From Mixophyes australis (lineage: Eukaryota; Chordata; Amphibia; Anura; Limnodynastidae): a stretch of 64,000 bases of DNA. The position numbers and the translations under genes are program-made. Of this stretch, positions 20,413 to 32,142 are shown one piece after another (the first letter of the stretch is position 1; every line of letters starts with the position of its first letter). The stretch lies in the NCBI GenBank assembly GCA_036250195.1, contig JAVHZZ010000008.1, positions 3,529,934 to 3,593,933 on the forward strand, given 5' to 3'. The notes beneath the pieces are model-generated. The model was not told where the DNA came from, did not search any database, and saw only the letters and a program-made list of their open reading frames with translations.

Positions 20413-22386
20413 AATGGTAGATATAGGTGTTTAGTGAGGAAGATGATAAAGGAACGATGGAGAGAACTAGGGAGGACCTGGACATTGGGGTGGATGTGGA
20501 GCTGTGCACTAAGGCAGGTGACACCTCACCAAACCGAGACCCAACTGTGGAAATCGTGTCTCACAATGGGGCACATTGTGCACCTTCAAATTAAACTTTG
20601 GCAGATAATCTCCAGGTGCAGTTTGCCCAACGAAAAAAAAAAAAAAATTCAATGCAGGAAAAAAACCAAAACAGAAATGTTCCCCATTCAATATAAATTG
20701 CCCAATGTCCCCTCAACATAACCCATAAATGAAAAAAAAAACAAGCTGCATTTTAGGACAAGATGTATGAAAGGGGCGTCTCTGAAGTGGTCGGAGGTGG
20801 GTGTGATGTTTACACTCATACCGGGCGATCTGTTCGCCAGGAAAACCAAACACAGACCCGATTACCAGGCAAGTTGTCCCCAAGTACAGTATTTACAGGA
20901 TACACTGCAGAGTATAAATCTTTCTTGCCTGGAAGCCCCTATTCCTGTTTTCTCCTTAGTAGGCACAAGTTCTGTAGTATGAATCTCACGGCACATGTGG
21001 GCACAGCGACATGCAGGTGGAAAACAACAGGTCTACAGGTTTTTCCACCTCGTTGTTTCTATAATGAAAAATAAAGTCATAATGACACTCTGTGGTTTTC
21101 GTTGTGTAGCGCTGTGGGGTGATCCAGGTGAGGCTTGCACCACGAATGAAAGGAGACGGGGTGAGGGTGTTGTCTTGTTGTACAAATCAGATACCACAAA
21201 CCTTAGAGAATGTTACAGATTTGCCCACGTGGTCTCAGCGCCAGTTATATTTGGAGATTGTGGTTTCTGTCACTGCTCCCTATTGGCAGCAGCGGCTGAA
21301 TGTTTGGGTCACTCTCCCCGAGTTGTCTGTGCCCAGAGGGGCAATGGTTTATGATCTATGGCACCAGTGTTTTATCCATACTACGCTCAATTACAACAAG
21401 TGGTCCTGGACCTCACGGAGATAGGATCCCACTCATGGGACTCTTTGGGGACGTGTCAGTCTTGGATTTATTGCTTAATGTTTTCTCTCTTGAAAGTCCA
21501 TCTGGAAAATGGTCCCAGCGCGATGGAAGACGCATCAGTGACGAATGTTACATGGAAGTTTCCCTACATTGGTGACACTGGTTTCCTTATTGATATCTAT
21601 TATCAAAAGATGATGCCGGCAAATATAACTACATATAAGTAAACATATGCTTATTAAGTAATAATAATGGTTATACACGCTCTAACCAACATTTCACAGC
21701 TTCCGTCCCGTTACTGTAGCCGTGTCTGTGTGTCCAGGTAACCGCTACGGTGTGAACGATGTGACCGAGAATCCTCCTAATGCCTATTCAGGAATATATG
21801 TCTACTGAAAACCTCCCAATATAATAAGCGGTGTGCAGGTAACAGCCTGTTATACAGATGGGGGTAGTGTCTTGCAGTATTATCAGTAACATCCACACAA
21901 TATTTTATGGTGAAAAGCGTAAAAACATACAATACTCATGATAAAGACTTCTGCCGCTGAGTACTATAGAATAATAATAAACATATTAATAGTGCGTTAC
22001 CCTTTCTGGTCATGGACGTCACTAATGGTGCATCAGATGGACTCGCTCCCGTTGTATTAGGGGAGCGATCAAACTTCTCACCCAAACCGAGAACCATCCC
22101 CGACACTGAGCCTCAGAGAAATGTTTATTACGAATAGAACAGAAACTTGCATTAAATGTAGATCTGGTCTAATTATATAATACTAAATAGTAAAGTTGTG
22201 GATAGAAGCAGCAAAAACATGAGAATTATCCCACATTCACCATACAGATTATAGATGACAACAGTACAATACGTAAAACCGTCCATGAAAACACATAACC
22301 ACTTGTGGTGCATTTTATATTGTGCTGTGACAAGATGAGGAAACAAAACATTCCTCCCCCTCAGTAGAACGGAGTGCGCTCAAACT
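20410..22386. other. Unannotated intergenic stretch
   Basis: Nearly 2 kb with only overlapping short open frames (none above about 120 codons) and no recognisable motif. Nothing I can call a gene or element. Confidence 0.45.
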
Positions 22387-22595
22387 GTAATAACACTGCG
22401 ATGCGCTAACACAATGCGATGCGCTAACACACCTGGGAATGACACTGTGATGCGCTAACACACCTGGGAATGACACTGTGATGCGCTAACACACCTGGGA
22501 ATGACACTGCAATGCGCTAACACCTCCGGCAATAACACAGGATGCGCTAACGCACCTGGCAATGACACTGCGATGCGCGAACACTACTTGCTTTG
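22387..22595. repeat. Minisatellite, 31-bp unit
   Basis: Six to seven copies of a 31-bp unit containing GATGCGCTAACACACCTGGG and AATGACACTG, with one shortened and two mutated copies. The GATGCGC core carries a CpG that is mostly kept. Confidence 0.9.
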
Positions 22596-22723
22596 GCAAT
22601 GACAGTTACTGAAAACAGCATCAGCAATCCTGGCTCACATTAACATAACAATAGTAGGAATGATCAAACACAAATATGCTGCACTTGTCTATACTTCTGT
22701 TCAAATCTTCTACACATCATCCA

Positions 22724-22770
22724 ACAAGATCACTGTGAGACTTGTTGAATTTGTCTCACAGTGATCTTGT
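22724..22770. repeat. Perfect 18-bp hairpin
   Basis: ACAAGATCACTGTGAGAC at 22724-22741 is the exact reverse complement of 22753-22770, separated by 11 bases. It is too short for a confident precursor RNA call and may be the remains of a small foldback transposon. Confidence 0.75.
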
Positions 22771-22799
22771 CATTTTGTTTGGTAGATTTTGGACCCTTT

Positions 22800-23190
22800 G
22801 ATTTCCCATTCAATTAGCGTTATCAAAAGGTGTCCTTCTCAAGGTCATTTGCTTTGCATGGCCAGAACAGAGTTGCCAAAACTGGAAATGTTATGAACCA
22901 CTGCAACAGTTTGTAGTTTGCTCTAAAATAATTGATTTTGAATATTTTTAAACACCAACATTTTTTAAATGTTACTGTTTTAGTCAGGTATGGAAAAAAT
23001 GCTGCAAAATAAGAATGCTTCAATAAAAGAATTGTTAATAGTTTATTTTTATCAATTAACAAAATGCAAAGTGAATGAACAGAAGAGAAATCTAAATTAA
23101 ATCCATATTTGGTGTGACCACCCTTTGTCTTCAAAACAGCATAAATTCCTCTAGGTACACTTGCAGGCTCTAATCCAATAACAATTATCT
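22800..23190 (-). mobile_element. Possible Tc1-like element remnant (3' part)
   Basis: On the minus strand, KTKGGHTKYGFNLDF near 23120 resembles the KGG-(H/P)T-xY tail that ends many Tc1 transposases. The following sequence would be the element's 3' non-coding end. No terminal repeat was identified and the catalytic core is absent, so this is a tentative call. Confidence 0.4.
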
Positions 23191-23574
23191 CTGCAATGAC
23201 TTACCTGCTGTCAGGTTCGGAGAAAGTGCCTGTGTCAAGTATCAAACTGAGGTACCTTCAGTTCTCCCACAGAATTTACCCTTGAATCAAAAAAAGTGTT
23301 GTGCATAGAGTATGCCTAATTATTATGTTTCCAAAAACATCTCTATTCATCACTATGCATGCAGCCAGTACCCAGGAGAACATACCCAGCAGCGCCCACA
23401 TACACATGATGCACAGTGCCAGATTTACACTGTGCTCACAAACACACAGCAGTGCCCACACAAACATTGAGCACAAGGTATGGTCAAACAAATGCATGAA
23501 TGGTTTACACAGTCAATGGAATTTTAAATACCTATGAAATACAATGTGGGCCCATCTGCCCAGTTTTCAATGTC

Positions 23575-24372
23575 TACTGATCTGAGCTCTAAACAATACA
23601 GACAGCATTCTAGTGACCAACATACAATACAAAGAGCATTCTAGTGACCGATATACAATCCAGTGAGCATTCAAGTGACCGATATACAATACAGGGAGTA
23701 TTGCAGTGACCGATATACAATCCAGGGAGCATTCTAGTGACCAACATACAATACAGAGCATTCTATTGATCAATATACAATACAGTGAACATTGTAGTGA
23801 CCAATGTAAAATACAGAGAGCATTCTAGTGACTACTATACAATACAGAGAGCATTCTAGTGACCAACATACAAACAGAGAGCATTCCAGTGACCAATGTA
23901 CAACACATAGAGCATTCTAGTGACCAATGTACAATACAGAGAGTATTCTAGTAACTAATATACAGAGAGTATTCTAGTGACCAATGCACAATACAGAGTA
24001 TTCTAGTAACTAATATACAATACAGAGAGCATTTTAGTGACCAACATACTATCTAGAGCACATTCTAGTGATCAATATACAATACAGAGAGCATTCTAGT
24101 GACCAATATACAATACAGATAGCATTCGAGTGACCAATATACAATACAGAGACCATTCGAGTGATCAACAAACAATACAGAGACCATTCCAGTGACCAAC
24201 ATGCAATACAGAGAGCATTCTAGTGACCGATATACAATCCAGGGACCCTTCTAGTGATCAATATATAATACAGAGAGCATTCTAGTGATCAATATACAAT
24301 ACAGTGAACATTCTAGTGACAAATGTACAATACAGAGAGCATTCTAGTGACCAACATACAATTTAGAGAGCA
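23575..24372. repeat. Minisatellite, about 31-bp unit
   Basis: Around 25 diverged copies of GAGCATTCTAGTGACCAATA plus TACAATACAGA occupy 800 bases. Unit length varies by small indels and the copies show many substitutions, so the array is old compared with the 38.5-kb one. Confidence 0.92.
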
Positions 24373-24544
24373 TCCCATCCCAGTATCTGCATTTTTCATT
24401 GGTCAGTTTTCTATAATTTTCCTGACCGAGATCTGCGTCACCAATGTGCTAACCCGCGGGTACCTGACCCAATGTAGGTCTCTAACAGAGTATGGTGGGT
24501 GTTTATGGACTTTCACTTTCCCTTCATGATATAAGTACTTATTA

Positions 24545-24780
24545 ATGTTTTCTCACCACCTCAAACTCAATATTTCAAAAACTGAGCTAAAAATATTCCC
24601 ACCTGCCAAACGTTCTCAGAAAACTGACCTCTTCATGTAACTTTATGAAACTACCGAACCACCTTCTTAATCTCCCTAAAGTATTTTACTGGAATATCAC
24701 CCTCTGCACTCCATACAAAACTCACATTAATTCTGACCCAAACCAACATTGTCGCATTGTTTCTTATAGTGATTAGTGTT
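24545..24780 (+). mobile_element. L2 LINE fragment (reverse transcriptase)
   Basis: The plus strand reads HHLKLNISKTELKIFPPAK from about 24555. This matches the post-YADD segment [18 protein letters not shown] of the LINE at 8.6-12.9 kb. The continuation decays by frameshifts. Only about 230 bases can be assigned. Confidence 0.65.
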
Positions 24781-25087
24781 TTTAAGGTCTAACGTGCGCT
24801 CCTGCTTTCTTGTCCTGTATAATGTAACGCCAGTCACATGGTCATGCGTTTATGATGTACTAGATGATCACCGCGTATTATTTTATCTAGCACAGATTCA
24901 CATAGATTATCCGCACAGCGGACCTCTTGGTGCGCCGTACTCTCTGATCTGTAGAAACGCTTCTGCAGACTAGACATGTGCTGATGTGCGCGAGAAGGCA
25001 GAAAACTCTGAGCGAAAATGTAACTGTTACATCAATATCCAACATTTAACCGGCCCTTTAAAAAATTATAGAATATAATGAGACCCA
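24781..25087. other. Unannotated spacer
   Basis: About 300 bases of unique sequence between an L2 fragment and a MITE; nothing recognised. Confidence 0.4.
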
Positions 25088-25258
25088 GGGGGTATATTTA
25101 CTAAACTGCGGGTTTGAAAAGTGGAGATGTTGCCTATAGCAACCAATTAGTTTCTAGCTGTCATTTTGTAGAATGTACTAAATGATAACTAGAATCTGAT
25201 TGGTTGCTATAGGCAACATCTCCACTTTTCAAACCCGCAGTTTAGTAAATATACCCCC
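25088..25258. mobile_element. Foldback MITE, 171 bp, copy A
   Basis: The ends GGGGGTATATTTACTAAACT and its complement fold over almost the full length. The inner arms TTGCCTATAGCAACCAATTA and TTGGTTGCTATAGGCAACAT are complementary, with a short AT-rich centre. It has the same length, centre and arms as copy B at 25905. No target duplication was clear for this copy. Non-coding and non-autonomous. Confidence 0.88.
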
Positions 25259-25831
25259 ATAATCTCCAACAGATCTGAGTTGGTGCAAAGATTGAGAGTT
25301 TTTAGAGTTACAATGGTCTAGGATTTCCTAAAAGCAATTATCACCTTTAAAATACGCCGTCTCCATCCTGTTATCGAATTTCAATAATCTGGCTCCATAA
25401 AATCTTCTGAACTGCTCCTCAAAACAGCGTGCGCCAGTGTGCCTGAATTATACTGAGCCGGAACAACTTTTTTTCGCCAAACTCCTCTAGTCTGCCGGTG
25501 TGAACCACTGACCTGCACAAATGTCACAGCAATCTAGGCACAGTTACGGTAAGCTCTAAGATGCATTTACGCTGCAGAGTGGATGTTTTATTCTTTGTAA
25601 ATGACCCTGTGTGAACTTATTTCTTAGACATATACAGAGAAATTTCTCGTTGCCTTTTTCTACTTAGTATTTGAGGTTTTATTTTTTCCTCCTAGGTCAA
25701 AGTACGAATTACAGTGGAAAACACCTTCAAGGAAGAATGAAGCTTTGCATAAACCACACTCACCCGCAGATCAAACCTCCTCTATATATATATATATATA
25801 TATATAAAATAAGAAGTTTGTTTGTTTGTTC

Positions 25832-25884
25832 GGCAGCTTTACCTTGAGAGCTGTATCTTCCACAGCTCTCAAGGTAAAGCTGCC
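25832..25884. repeat. Perfect 23-bp hairpin with 7-base loop
   Basis: The arm at 25832-25854 (GGCAGCTTTACCTTGAGAGC then TGT) is exactly complementary to 25862-25884. It sits near the 5' end of the putative Helitron. Perfect pairing suggests recent origin or a structural role in the element. Confidence 0.85.
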
Positions 25885-25904
25885 AAATTTTACATAGTTA
25901 TTTA

Positions 25905-26075
25905 GGGCTAGATTTACTAAGCTGTGGGTTTGAAAAAGTGGGTATGTTGCCTATAGCAACCAGAGTCTAGCTTTCATTTATTTACTACTTTCTACAAAAT
26001 GACAGCTAGAATCTTATTGGTTGCTATAGGCAACATCCCCACTTTTTCAAACCCGCAGCTTAGTAAATCTAGCCC
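25905..26075. mobile_element. Foldback MITE, 171 bp, copy B (TTA target duplication)
   Basis: The ends GGGCTAGATTTACTAAGCTG and CAGCTTAGTAAATCTAGCCC are near-perfect inverted repeats. TTA flanks both sides (25902-25904 and 26076-26078), as expected for PIF/Harbinger-type insertion. The body matches copy A (GTTGCCTATAGCAACCA and complement). Its mobilising transposase is not in the window. Confidence 0.88.
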
Positions 26076-26596
26076 TTAGTATCAAAAATGTAACCTATTA
26101 TTCCACATAGCGACAATGTGACAGAGATAAAAATTGAACTTTGACCCAGGCAGGATGTTCTGAGCCTGCATTTAGACACCCCTGCACCGATTTGAAAGAA
26201 ACCAATGCTAGGTGGCCCAGCTGGATACTGGCCAGGTTTTAGGGGGGTTAGGGTCCCGGTCGGAGCTCCCGTTGGTGTACGCTGGGCAGAACTTTGACCC
26301 AGGCAGCCTGTTCTGGGCCTTCCACTGGATGGATTTGGATGACATTTAATATAAAAACAAAAACGACACTGAGCAGCCTCCTCATGGGTGTGTTGGAAGA
26401 GCTGCCAAATATGTTTAAAAGATTGACAGTTACATCCAACTCATCGTTACCTTATTAACTTGAAGATTTAAACCCGGGCAGAAATAACAGAAATACATTA
26501 CATAGGAATATTATAATCTGCATAACATTAGTTTTATTAATCTTATGAAACACTAAAATACTATTAAATGATTCACATAAAGGGACCTCTGAATCT

Positions 26597-26710
26597 CCAA
26601 ACTAGAGGCTGGCAAATCTGTGGCTCTCACTCTGTTATGGAACTACAAGTCACAGGTTGGCAGGGAGGCTGAGACTTGTAGTTCCTCAGCAAACGAAAAG
26701 CAATTGCTAC
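26597..26710. repeat. Diverged hAT-like MITE fragment
   Basis: AGGCTGGCAAATCTGTGGCT and the paired GGAACTACAAGTC / GACTTGTAGTTCC arms resemble the hAT-type MITE at 40677-40824 (GGCCAGCC end, CTCTCCAG, AACTACA arms). One end is not recognisable. Confidence 0.4.
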
Positions 26711-29143
26711 CCTAAGCCTCCAACAAAGTATATATAGAAGTCCAAATTGCTGATTATAACCTGTGGTCTGCAGTGTGCCGAGTGTCAGTTTTGTGTGTTT
26801 TATTTTATTATAATACTTGTTCCTGGCACATAATTATATCTGTCCACGTGATACAAATAGTGTTGCTAACAGCTTCATTTAATAATGTTTTATTATCATC
26901 TGCTCTGGGACCATATATTAAATAATGTCCATTTGCGCCCTGAACAAGCTCTGTAACCGCTCACACATGAAGTCAGACCCATCCACCTGCCCGGTCAACT
27001 GTCCATTTAAATATCTGCCTTGTTCATCCATTTTGTTTTACAGCAGTTGCTCTGCGCCCGGTGAGCTGGTGATGCCATCTATCCGCCGGGAGCCGACCAT
27101 GGTGCAGTCACCTTCTTTCATGCTAGCAAAGACTTCACATAGACGCCAGAAACAATGATGTCACAAACACGAATTCTTCCCTGCCTGTCGCAGATGACCA
27201 CAACATGTCTGTTCCATGTATTACAAACAATAAAGCTGGGTACACACCTATAATCTTACTTCAGATGCAATTTCTGTAACGATTTCACAAACGACTGAAA
27301 GTCCCGATGATCATGTAGATTCCTGTGTACACACCTACAAGATTTACTGCCAGTCTGTGATCTTCATCTCTCATAAGCATCTGCTGAGAAGATCCTGACT
27401 CTGTACACTGTACAGATATCTGCCTACACTGCTGGTGGGGAGTGTGTACACACTGCCACATTTACCCGACATCGTTCCATCGCTGATCGTGATATTTAGG
27501 AAGTTTATAAAACCAAATCAACAGATACAATGTGTTTTGGTAAGATAAAACATGATCGTGGGAGCATAAACACTGATGTGATATCTGACAAAACGGCCGT
27601 TTATCATGTGATCTACACGATAATTGCATAGATCTGTATCCAGCTAAGAAGTTAGCAACTGGGATACAGCCATAGTCCCAGAGTCTGTGTGATGTAACTG
27701 TACATGGGGGGCGAGGCAAATTTGAAAAGCTTTAGTTTCAGGATGTGGTTTGTGATGTACGTAGGATATAAACAGGAGGAGCTACAGGGAACCACTAAAA
27801 TCATCATTTCATGCACCCCCCTCCCCCCCCCCCCGCCCTCTATCACTACTGGGCCCTCAGTACATTGAGTCTCACCGCACATTCCTTATTTCTCAGCCAA
27901 ACAGACCTGTTTCAAATATTGCTCCCATTGCCATGGTGACATTCTATTTTGGGCGTGGATGCTGTAATGTTCCTGGCAGGGTGTGCCGTGACCAGGGACT
28001 GAGGGGAGGGGCTGCTGGCGTCTGTCCATTAATAGTACATGTGAGGCAGCTGTCTGCACCCGTCTGTCACTCATGTCTGTGGCTTCGGATGTCCTCCGTC
28101 ACCTGCTCATCCAAGCGGCTCCCTCTTTCACATGTGGCTCCACAGTCGGTCACATGTCCCTTCCACAATCCCAGACACTTGTGCCACCGATATCTTCCCC
28201 TTTTCTCTTGTGAGCTGCTTATTACAGGAGGGCTTTTCCCAGACGCTGGATGCTGCCAGCGTGGCTCTGACTTGTTAGTGTGTTTTATTAGACCTCTCTT
28301 CTAACATCGCCCAGGACCACTCTAAGTCCTCTCCTGATCCTCTATAGGTGGCTGTGTCATATTTTCCATCCTTTTTCTTCTTACAGCCACATTTCATGTT
28401 AATCTCCAATAAAATCTGCACATCCCGCCAAACCACCCCGCTGACATGGTTTCTGTTCTGGATGAAATGAGTCAGTGTGCACGCTCCAAGAAAACACAGC
28501 GTTTATCCAGAATGTCTCTGCTGCATTGTATAGAGGTATAATGACAAAACAGGGGATGTTTCTGCAGATTTGTAAATGACCCTTTTGTTTCAATCAGCTT
28601 CTTAAATTAGATCAGACTCCAGTTCCTAAAATAAGGTGTTTAAAATGGATTTGTGCTAAATGTAATGTAACCCGTGTGCCTGGTGGGTGGAGGTAGTGAT
28701 GTATTTCACTATTACACCTTCTGTAGTTCAGTGTCTATCACCTGACAGGTTTAATAACACTGACATCTTCCAACTTTACTGTCCCGCACAGATCACTTAG
28801 CGGCCTAAATGGGCCCTTTCTCCAGCAATAAGGCTGAGTTGTTTTTATTAATCCTCCTCTCTCTGCAATTGACCAAAAACATATCTCCGTGCAGCTTAGT
28901 GATACTCAGGTAATAAGGACGGACATCGGCAGGCGAGTGTCTGGGCACATGTGCCTGCATGCAGAGGGATGGGGAAGCTATTGCTGGTGGGGGTTATTTC
29001 AGTAATAGCAGTGTTACCTCTGGCAGTGACCGCTGTATAGAGCGACGTCAAAAGAGGCTCTATCGCCGCCTTTTGCTGACTGATAAATTGTCCCGTTACA
29101 TAGAAAGTAGTTTCACCTAGCCTAAGAGCTGACACTCTCATAT
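26711..29143. other. Unannotated intergenic stretch
   Basis: About 2.4 kb. Small open frames only; a C-run at about 27822-27835. The segment around 27235-27650 (GCTGGGTACACACCTATAAT and a later GTGTACACACTG) looks like a decayed interspersed repeat, but I cannot classify it. Confidence 0.4.
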
Positions 29144-29144
29144 T

Positions 29145-29771
29145 GGGGCACATTTATCAATCTTTTCATAAAGGGAAAAATAGTTTTCAATCCTTATCGC
29201 ATGGATAAGGATTGAACTATTCTCAAATTTATGTAAAGCGGATCACAGAAACAGCAGTTCCGATAAACTGCTGTTTCCGTGATAAAAAAAAAAACCACTT
29301 ACCCCCTTCCTCGGAAGAGGGGGGTAAGGATCTCAGGATCTCCTCCAGGTGTTTTTCGCTTCTCTTCATCCTTCAATTGCACATGTGCATTTCGGAGAAC
29401 TGGACATGCGCACAAAGATCCCCGCTCTGTCTCTGCAACTATCGTTGCAGAGGGAGAGCTGTGAGTGACAGGGAGGGTTCATGTGATCCCTCCACACATG
29501 CGCTGTCCAGCTCTGCTCTTCGGAACAGAGCTGACAGCATTGGATTTTTCCAATTATGATAATGTACGCCAGCTTCAGCTTGTTAGATTGCGGCCAGGAG
29601 CAGTCACCATACAGTTGAATGGTGACTGGTCCCAAAAATGAAGAGGATTGCAAAGCAGCAGATATCCACGATATCTACTACGATGCCCCCTTCTTAAATA
29701 TGCGGAGGACACAGCGGGACCTAATTTCCACGGTAAGTGCACGATAGTTCATTACTTGTTAAATATGCCCC
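29145..29771. mobile_element. MITE-like element with GGGGCAYATTTAWCAA ends
   Basis: Terminal inverted repeats GGGGCACATTTATCAA (left) and, as complement, TTGTTAAATATGCCCC (right) bound 627 bases. ATT occurs on both sides (29142-29144 and 29772-29774) and may be a 3-bp target duplication. Inside is a hairpin, AACAGCAGTT...AACTGCTGTT, at about 29249-29277. A one-ended relative begins at about 40516 (TTGGGGCATATTTAACAAAT). No transposase is present. Confidence 0.65.
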
Positions 29772-29774
29772 ATT

Positions 29775-30527
29775 GTGAGACTGTTGCTATCACCCCTCTG
29801 CAATGCACACAAAGCCATGGGGACGCCAGCGTGCTCACATGCTGCCAATGATTTAGATACCTCACCTAGGCTAATAGCCCCTGACACACGTACGGGGCAG
29901 GTGAGCAGCATCCTGCCCCAACTGTCACTCAGAATTAGCACTTTCAACCCTCTGAACCATCACAGCCTCTCGCTGTATTCTGGAGCCCCGACTCCAGGAC
30001 ACACTCGAGGATCGGCAGCATCTCAGAGGCCCAGACGTGAGCTCACACAGCAGTTGGGTTCACTTGAAATCACTTTAACAGGTGACAGCGGAAGTGGTAC
30101 TACACTCAGAGCTGAGGGTACACTCAAAAGCACAGACCCAAAGTGCTGTGAATCATAGTAACGTGTAATGTAAATCAGTTTTATTAATTGCTAACAAGGA
30201 TTCAAGACTACTCCTTACATAAGAAACCAAACTTTGCAATCTACTTGCCTGGTTAGAAAAGCATCACTTAGGTGAGAATATGGGGGGTGGATGCAGCTGG
30301 AATATTAATATCAATGGCTTACAAAGTATGTTATTATCAATTATGAGATACTGTTCTGATTTAGCTGCAGTGCAAAAACAATTTTGGAATTGGAATCTAT
30401 CACATACCGCCACAAAGATACAGTTATATATAAAATGTCTTCCTGCCATTCATAGCTGCTGGAAAAAACTGTACATTATGTGAATTGTACATACAGGGTC
30501 TGATTCCTTAAGGAACGTAAATGTTGA
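29775..30527. other. Unannotated spacer
   Basis: About 750 bases. One open frame of 127 codons (29775-30158) shows no motif. At about 30496-30520, GGTCTGATTCCTTAAGGAAC resembles a fragment of a MITE end. Nothing else recognised. Confidence 0.4.
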
Positions 30528-30672
30528 TACGTTAAGTGCATGCCCAGAACCGTTACGTTAAGTGTATGCCCAGAACCGTTACGTTAAGTGTATGCCCAGA
30601 ACCGTTACGTTAAGTGTATGCCCAGAACCGTTACGTTAAGTGTATGCCCAGAACCGTTACGTTAAGTGCATG
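30528..30672. repeat. Minisatellite, 26-bp unit
   Basis: Between five and six head-to-tail copies of ACGTTAAGTGTATGCCCAGA plus ACCGTT. The inner copies are identical; the first and last carry GCATG in place of GTATG, so expansion happened from the middle. Confidence 0.95.
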
Positions 30673-31821
30673 CAATTCATCTTTGAATGCAAAGGACACT
30701 TACTACAGCCTATGATTTCAGGGTGGAAATTATTTAATAAATACAGCAATAAGCTCCACACTGGGGGTCATTTACAAAGAACAGAATCTCATTGGTGGCG
30801 CTGCCCGCCTCGATACGCCAAGCTCGTCTAGTATATGGTTTTGCAGAGAAAGATGATGGCGTTTCCAGAGGACCAGAAGCAGCCAATAGTAAGAGGACAT
30901 TCCTTGTACGGAGCAGAGCAATCACAAGCTTTTATTTGTGGAGGGAGATTATTGAAATGTGATAAAGGGGTTGGATGTATAAGGCTGCTCCTTGCTTTGC
31001 ACAAGGGCACGTGGCCATTTTCGGTGGTAGTCAGCATATCGATGCTGACTACCCCGACAAGACTTACCCAGACGTCATCACACCGAAGGGCTCCTTGCCG
31101 CCGAGACTCCAGGACGACTGATGTGCCCACCGACTGGAAGCAACCGCGATGAATGAAGAAGCGAACACGACTTGATAACGTCACCGAGATCCACGACAAT
31201 GTTATCCGTGCTGTTAAGGGGGTAATGTAAGTATGCGGGCATGGACAATGTACTTTACAAAGCGTTGTACACTGTCCATGCCTGCAAAACCAGGCAATTG
31301 TCAATGGGCACCCTGTGCGATTTGTGAATGAGGCCCAGTGAAGACTGATACGTTCTCCTGGTGCAGTTGTACAATGTTATGTAAAGCGACATCTCCCCTG
31401 GTGCTTGTTTAAATGGGATATTGCACATCTCTTAGCTGGGATTAGGGAGCAGGAAGAAGCTATGAACTGTAACACTGGAATGGTCTAAAAGAGAATCTGG
31501 GGGGGTCCACTGAAACCGGCCATATGTCAGTAAGAGCGGCCAAGGTACATCTAACAAGGCCTGGCATCCACAATTTAGAAGTTTAGAGAATTAAAACAGA
31601 ATTACAATTGTGTAACGCGGCCCCTTGAGCACAACAAGAAAAAAGAAGCCCTATTGACGCATGAATGGCAGCGAGGCATTAAGGGGCACCTCGTGAGGGT
31701 TTGTGGGAACAAATGTTCAAAAGGTGTGACCTGGGGTCCTGCGAGTTGATAAGTTTTGGGTCTATAGTTAAGTTTTGGGGCTAAGGCTGTTTCCAATAAC
31801 AAGGTTGATCCTTGAGTCTAT
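30673..31821. other. Unannotated intergenic stretch
   Basis: About 1.1 kb with short overlapping open frames (longest 158 codons on the minus strand, no motif). No element ends recognised. Confidence 0.4.
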
Positions 31822-32142
31822 GGGCCTGAGTCATTAAGGAGAGCAAAGCCTAAAAAATTAGTAAATTTGCACCTGGGCAAAACCATGTGGCTTCCATCCC
31901 TAGTCATCAGCAACATGTATTTTGCATGTAAGAAAAATACTGGCTGATTTTTCATGTGGCACAAATACTTTGATAGCGTTATTTTTACACTGAAATTTAA
32001 AGCTGATCTAGGACATGCCTTACCCCAACTATAAATCCGTCCCCACATTTTAAATTTAGCTCCCCTTCCAATGCAACATGGTTTTGCCCAGGTGCAAAGT
32101 TACTTCTTTTTTATCCTTTGCTCTCCTTAATGACTCCGGCTC
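31822..32142. mobile_element. MITE with GGCCTGAGTCATTAAGGAGA ends, copy 1
   Basis: Inverted ends (GGGCCTGAGTCATTAAGGAG, AGCAAAG and their imperfect complement) enclose 321 bases. The internal segments AAAACCATG, AAATACTGGCTG, GATCTAGGACATGCC and AACTATAAATC are shared, in order, with the copy at 48675. No open frame of note. Superfamily not assigned. Confidence 0.85.

Larger units (their letters stand above)
25777..26490 (+). mobile_element. Putative Helitron remnant
   Basis: The left side TCCTCTATATATATATATAT leading to AAAATAAGAAGTTTGTTTG resembles the 5' ends of vertebrate Helitron families as I remember them. The right side ends near AACCCGGGCAG, similar to the CCCGGGCAACGCCGGG found before Helitron 3' ends. 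The motif ACTTTGACCCAGGCAG occurs twice (about 26139 and 26291), giving an internal direct repeat. A MITE (25905-26075) is nested inside. No Rep/helicase coding was seen. The class is an inference from end sequences. Confidence 0.4.

Noticed and set aside
22387..24372. CRISPR-like arrays of about 31-bp repeats
   Set aside because: Units are contiguous with no distinct spacers, no cas genes exist, and the host is a vertebrate.
25832..25884. MicroRNA precursor
   Set aside because: A 23-bp perfect stem is too short and too perfect for a typical animal pre-miRNA and it lies in a probable transposon end.
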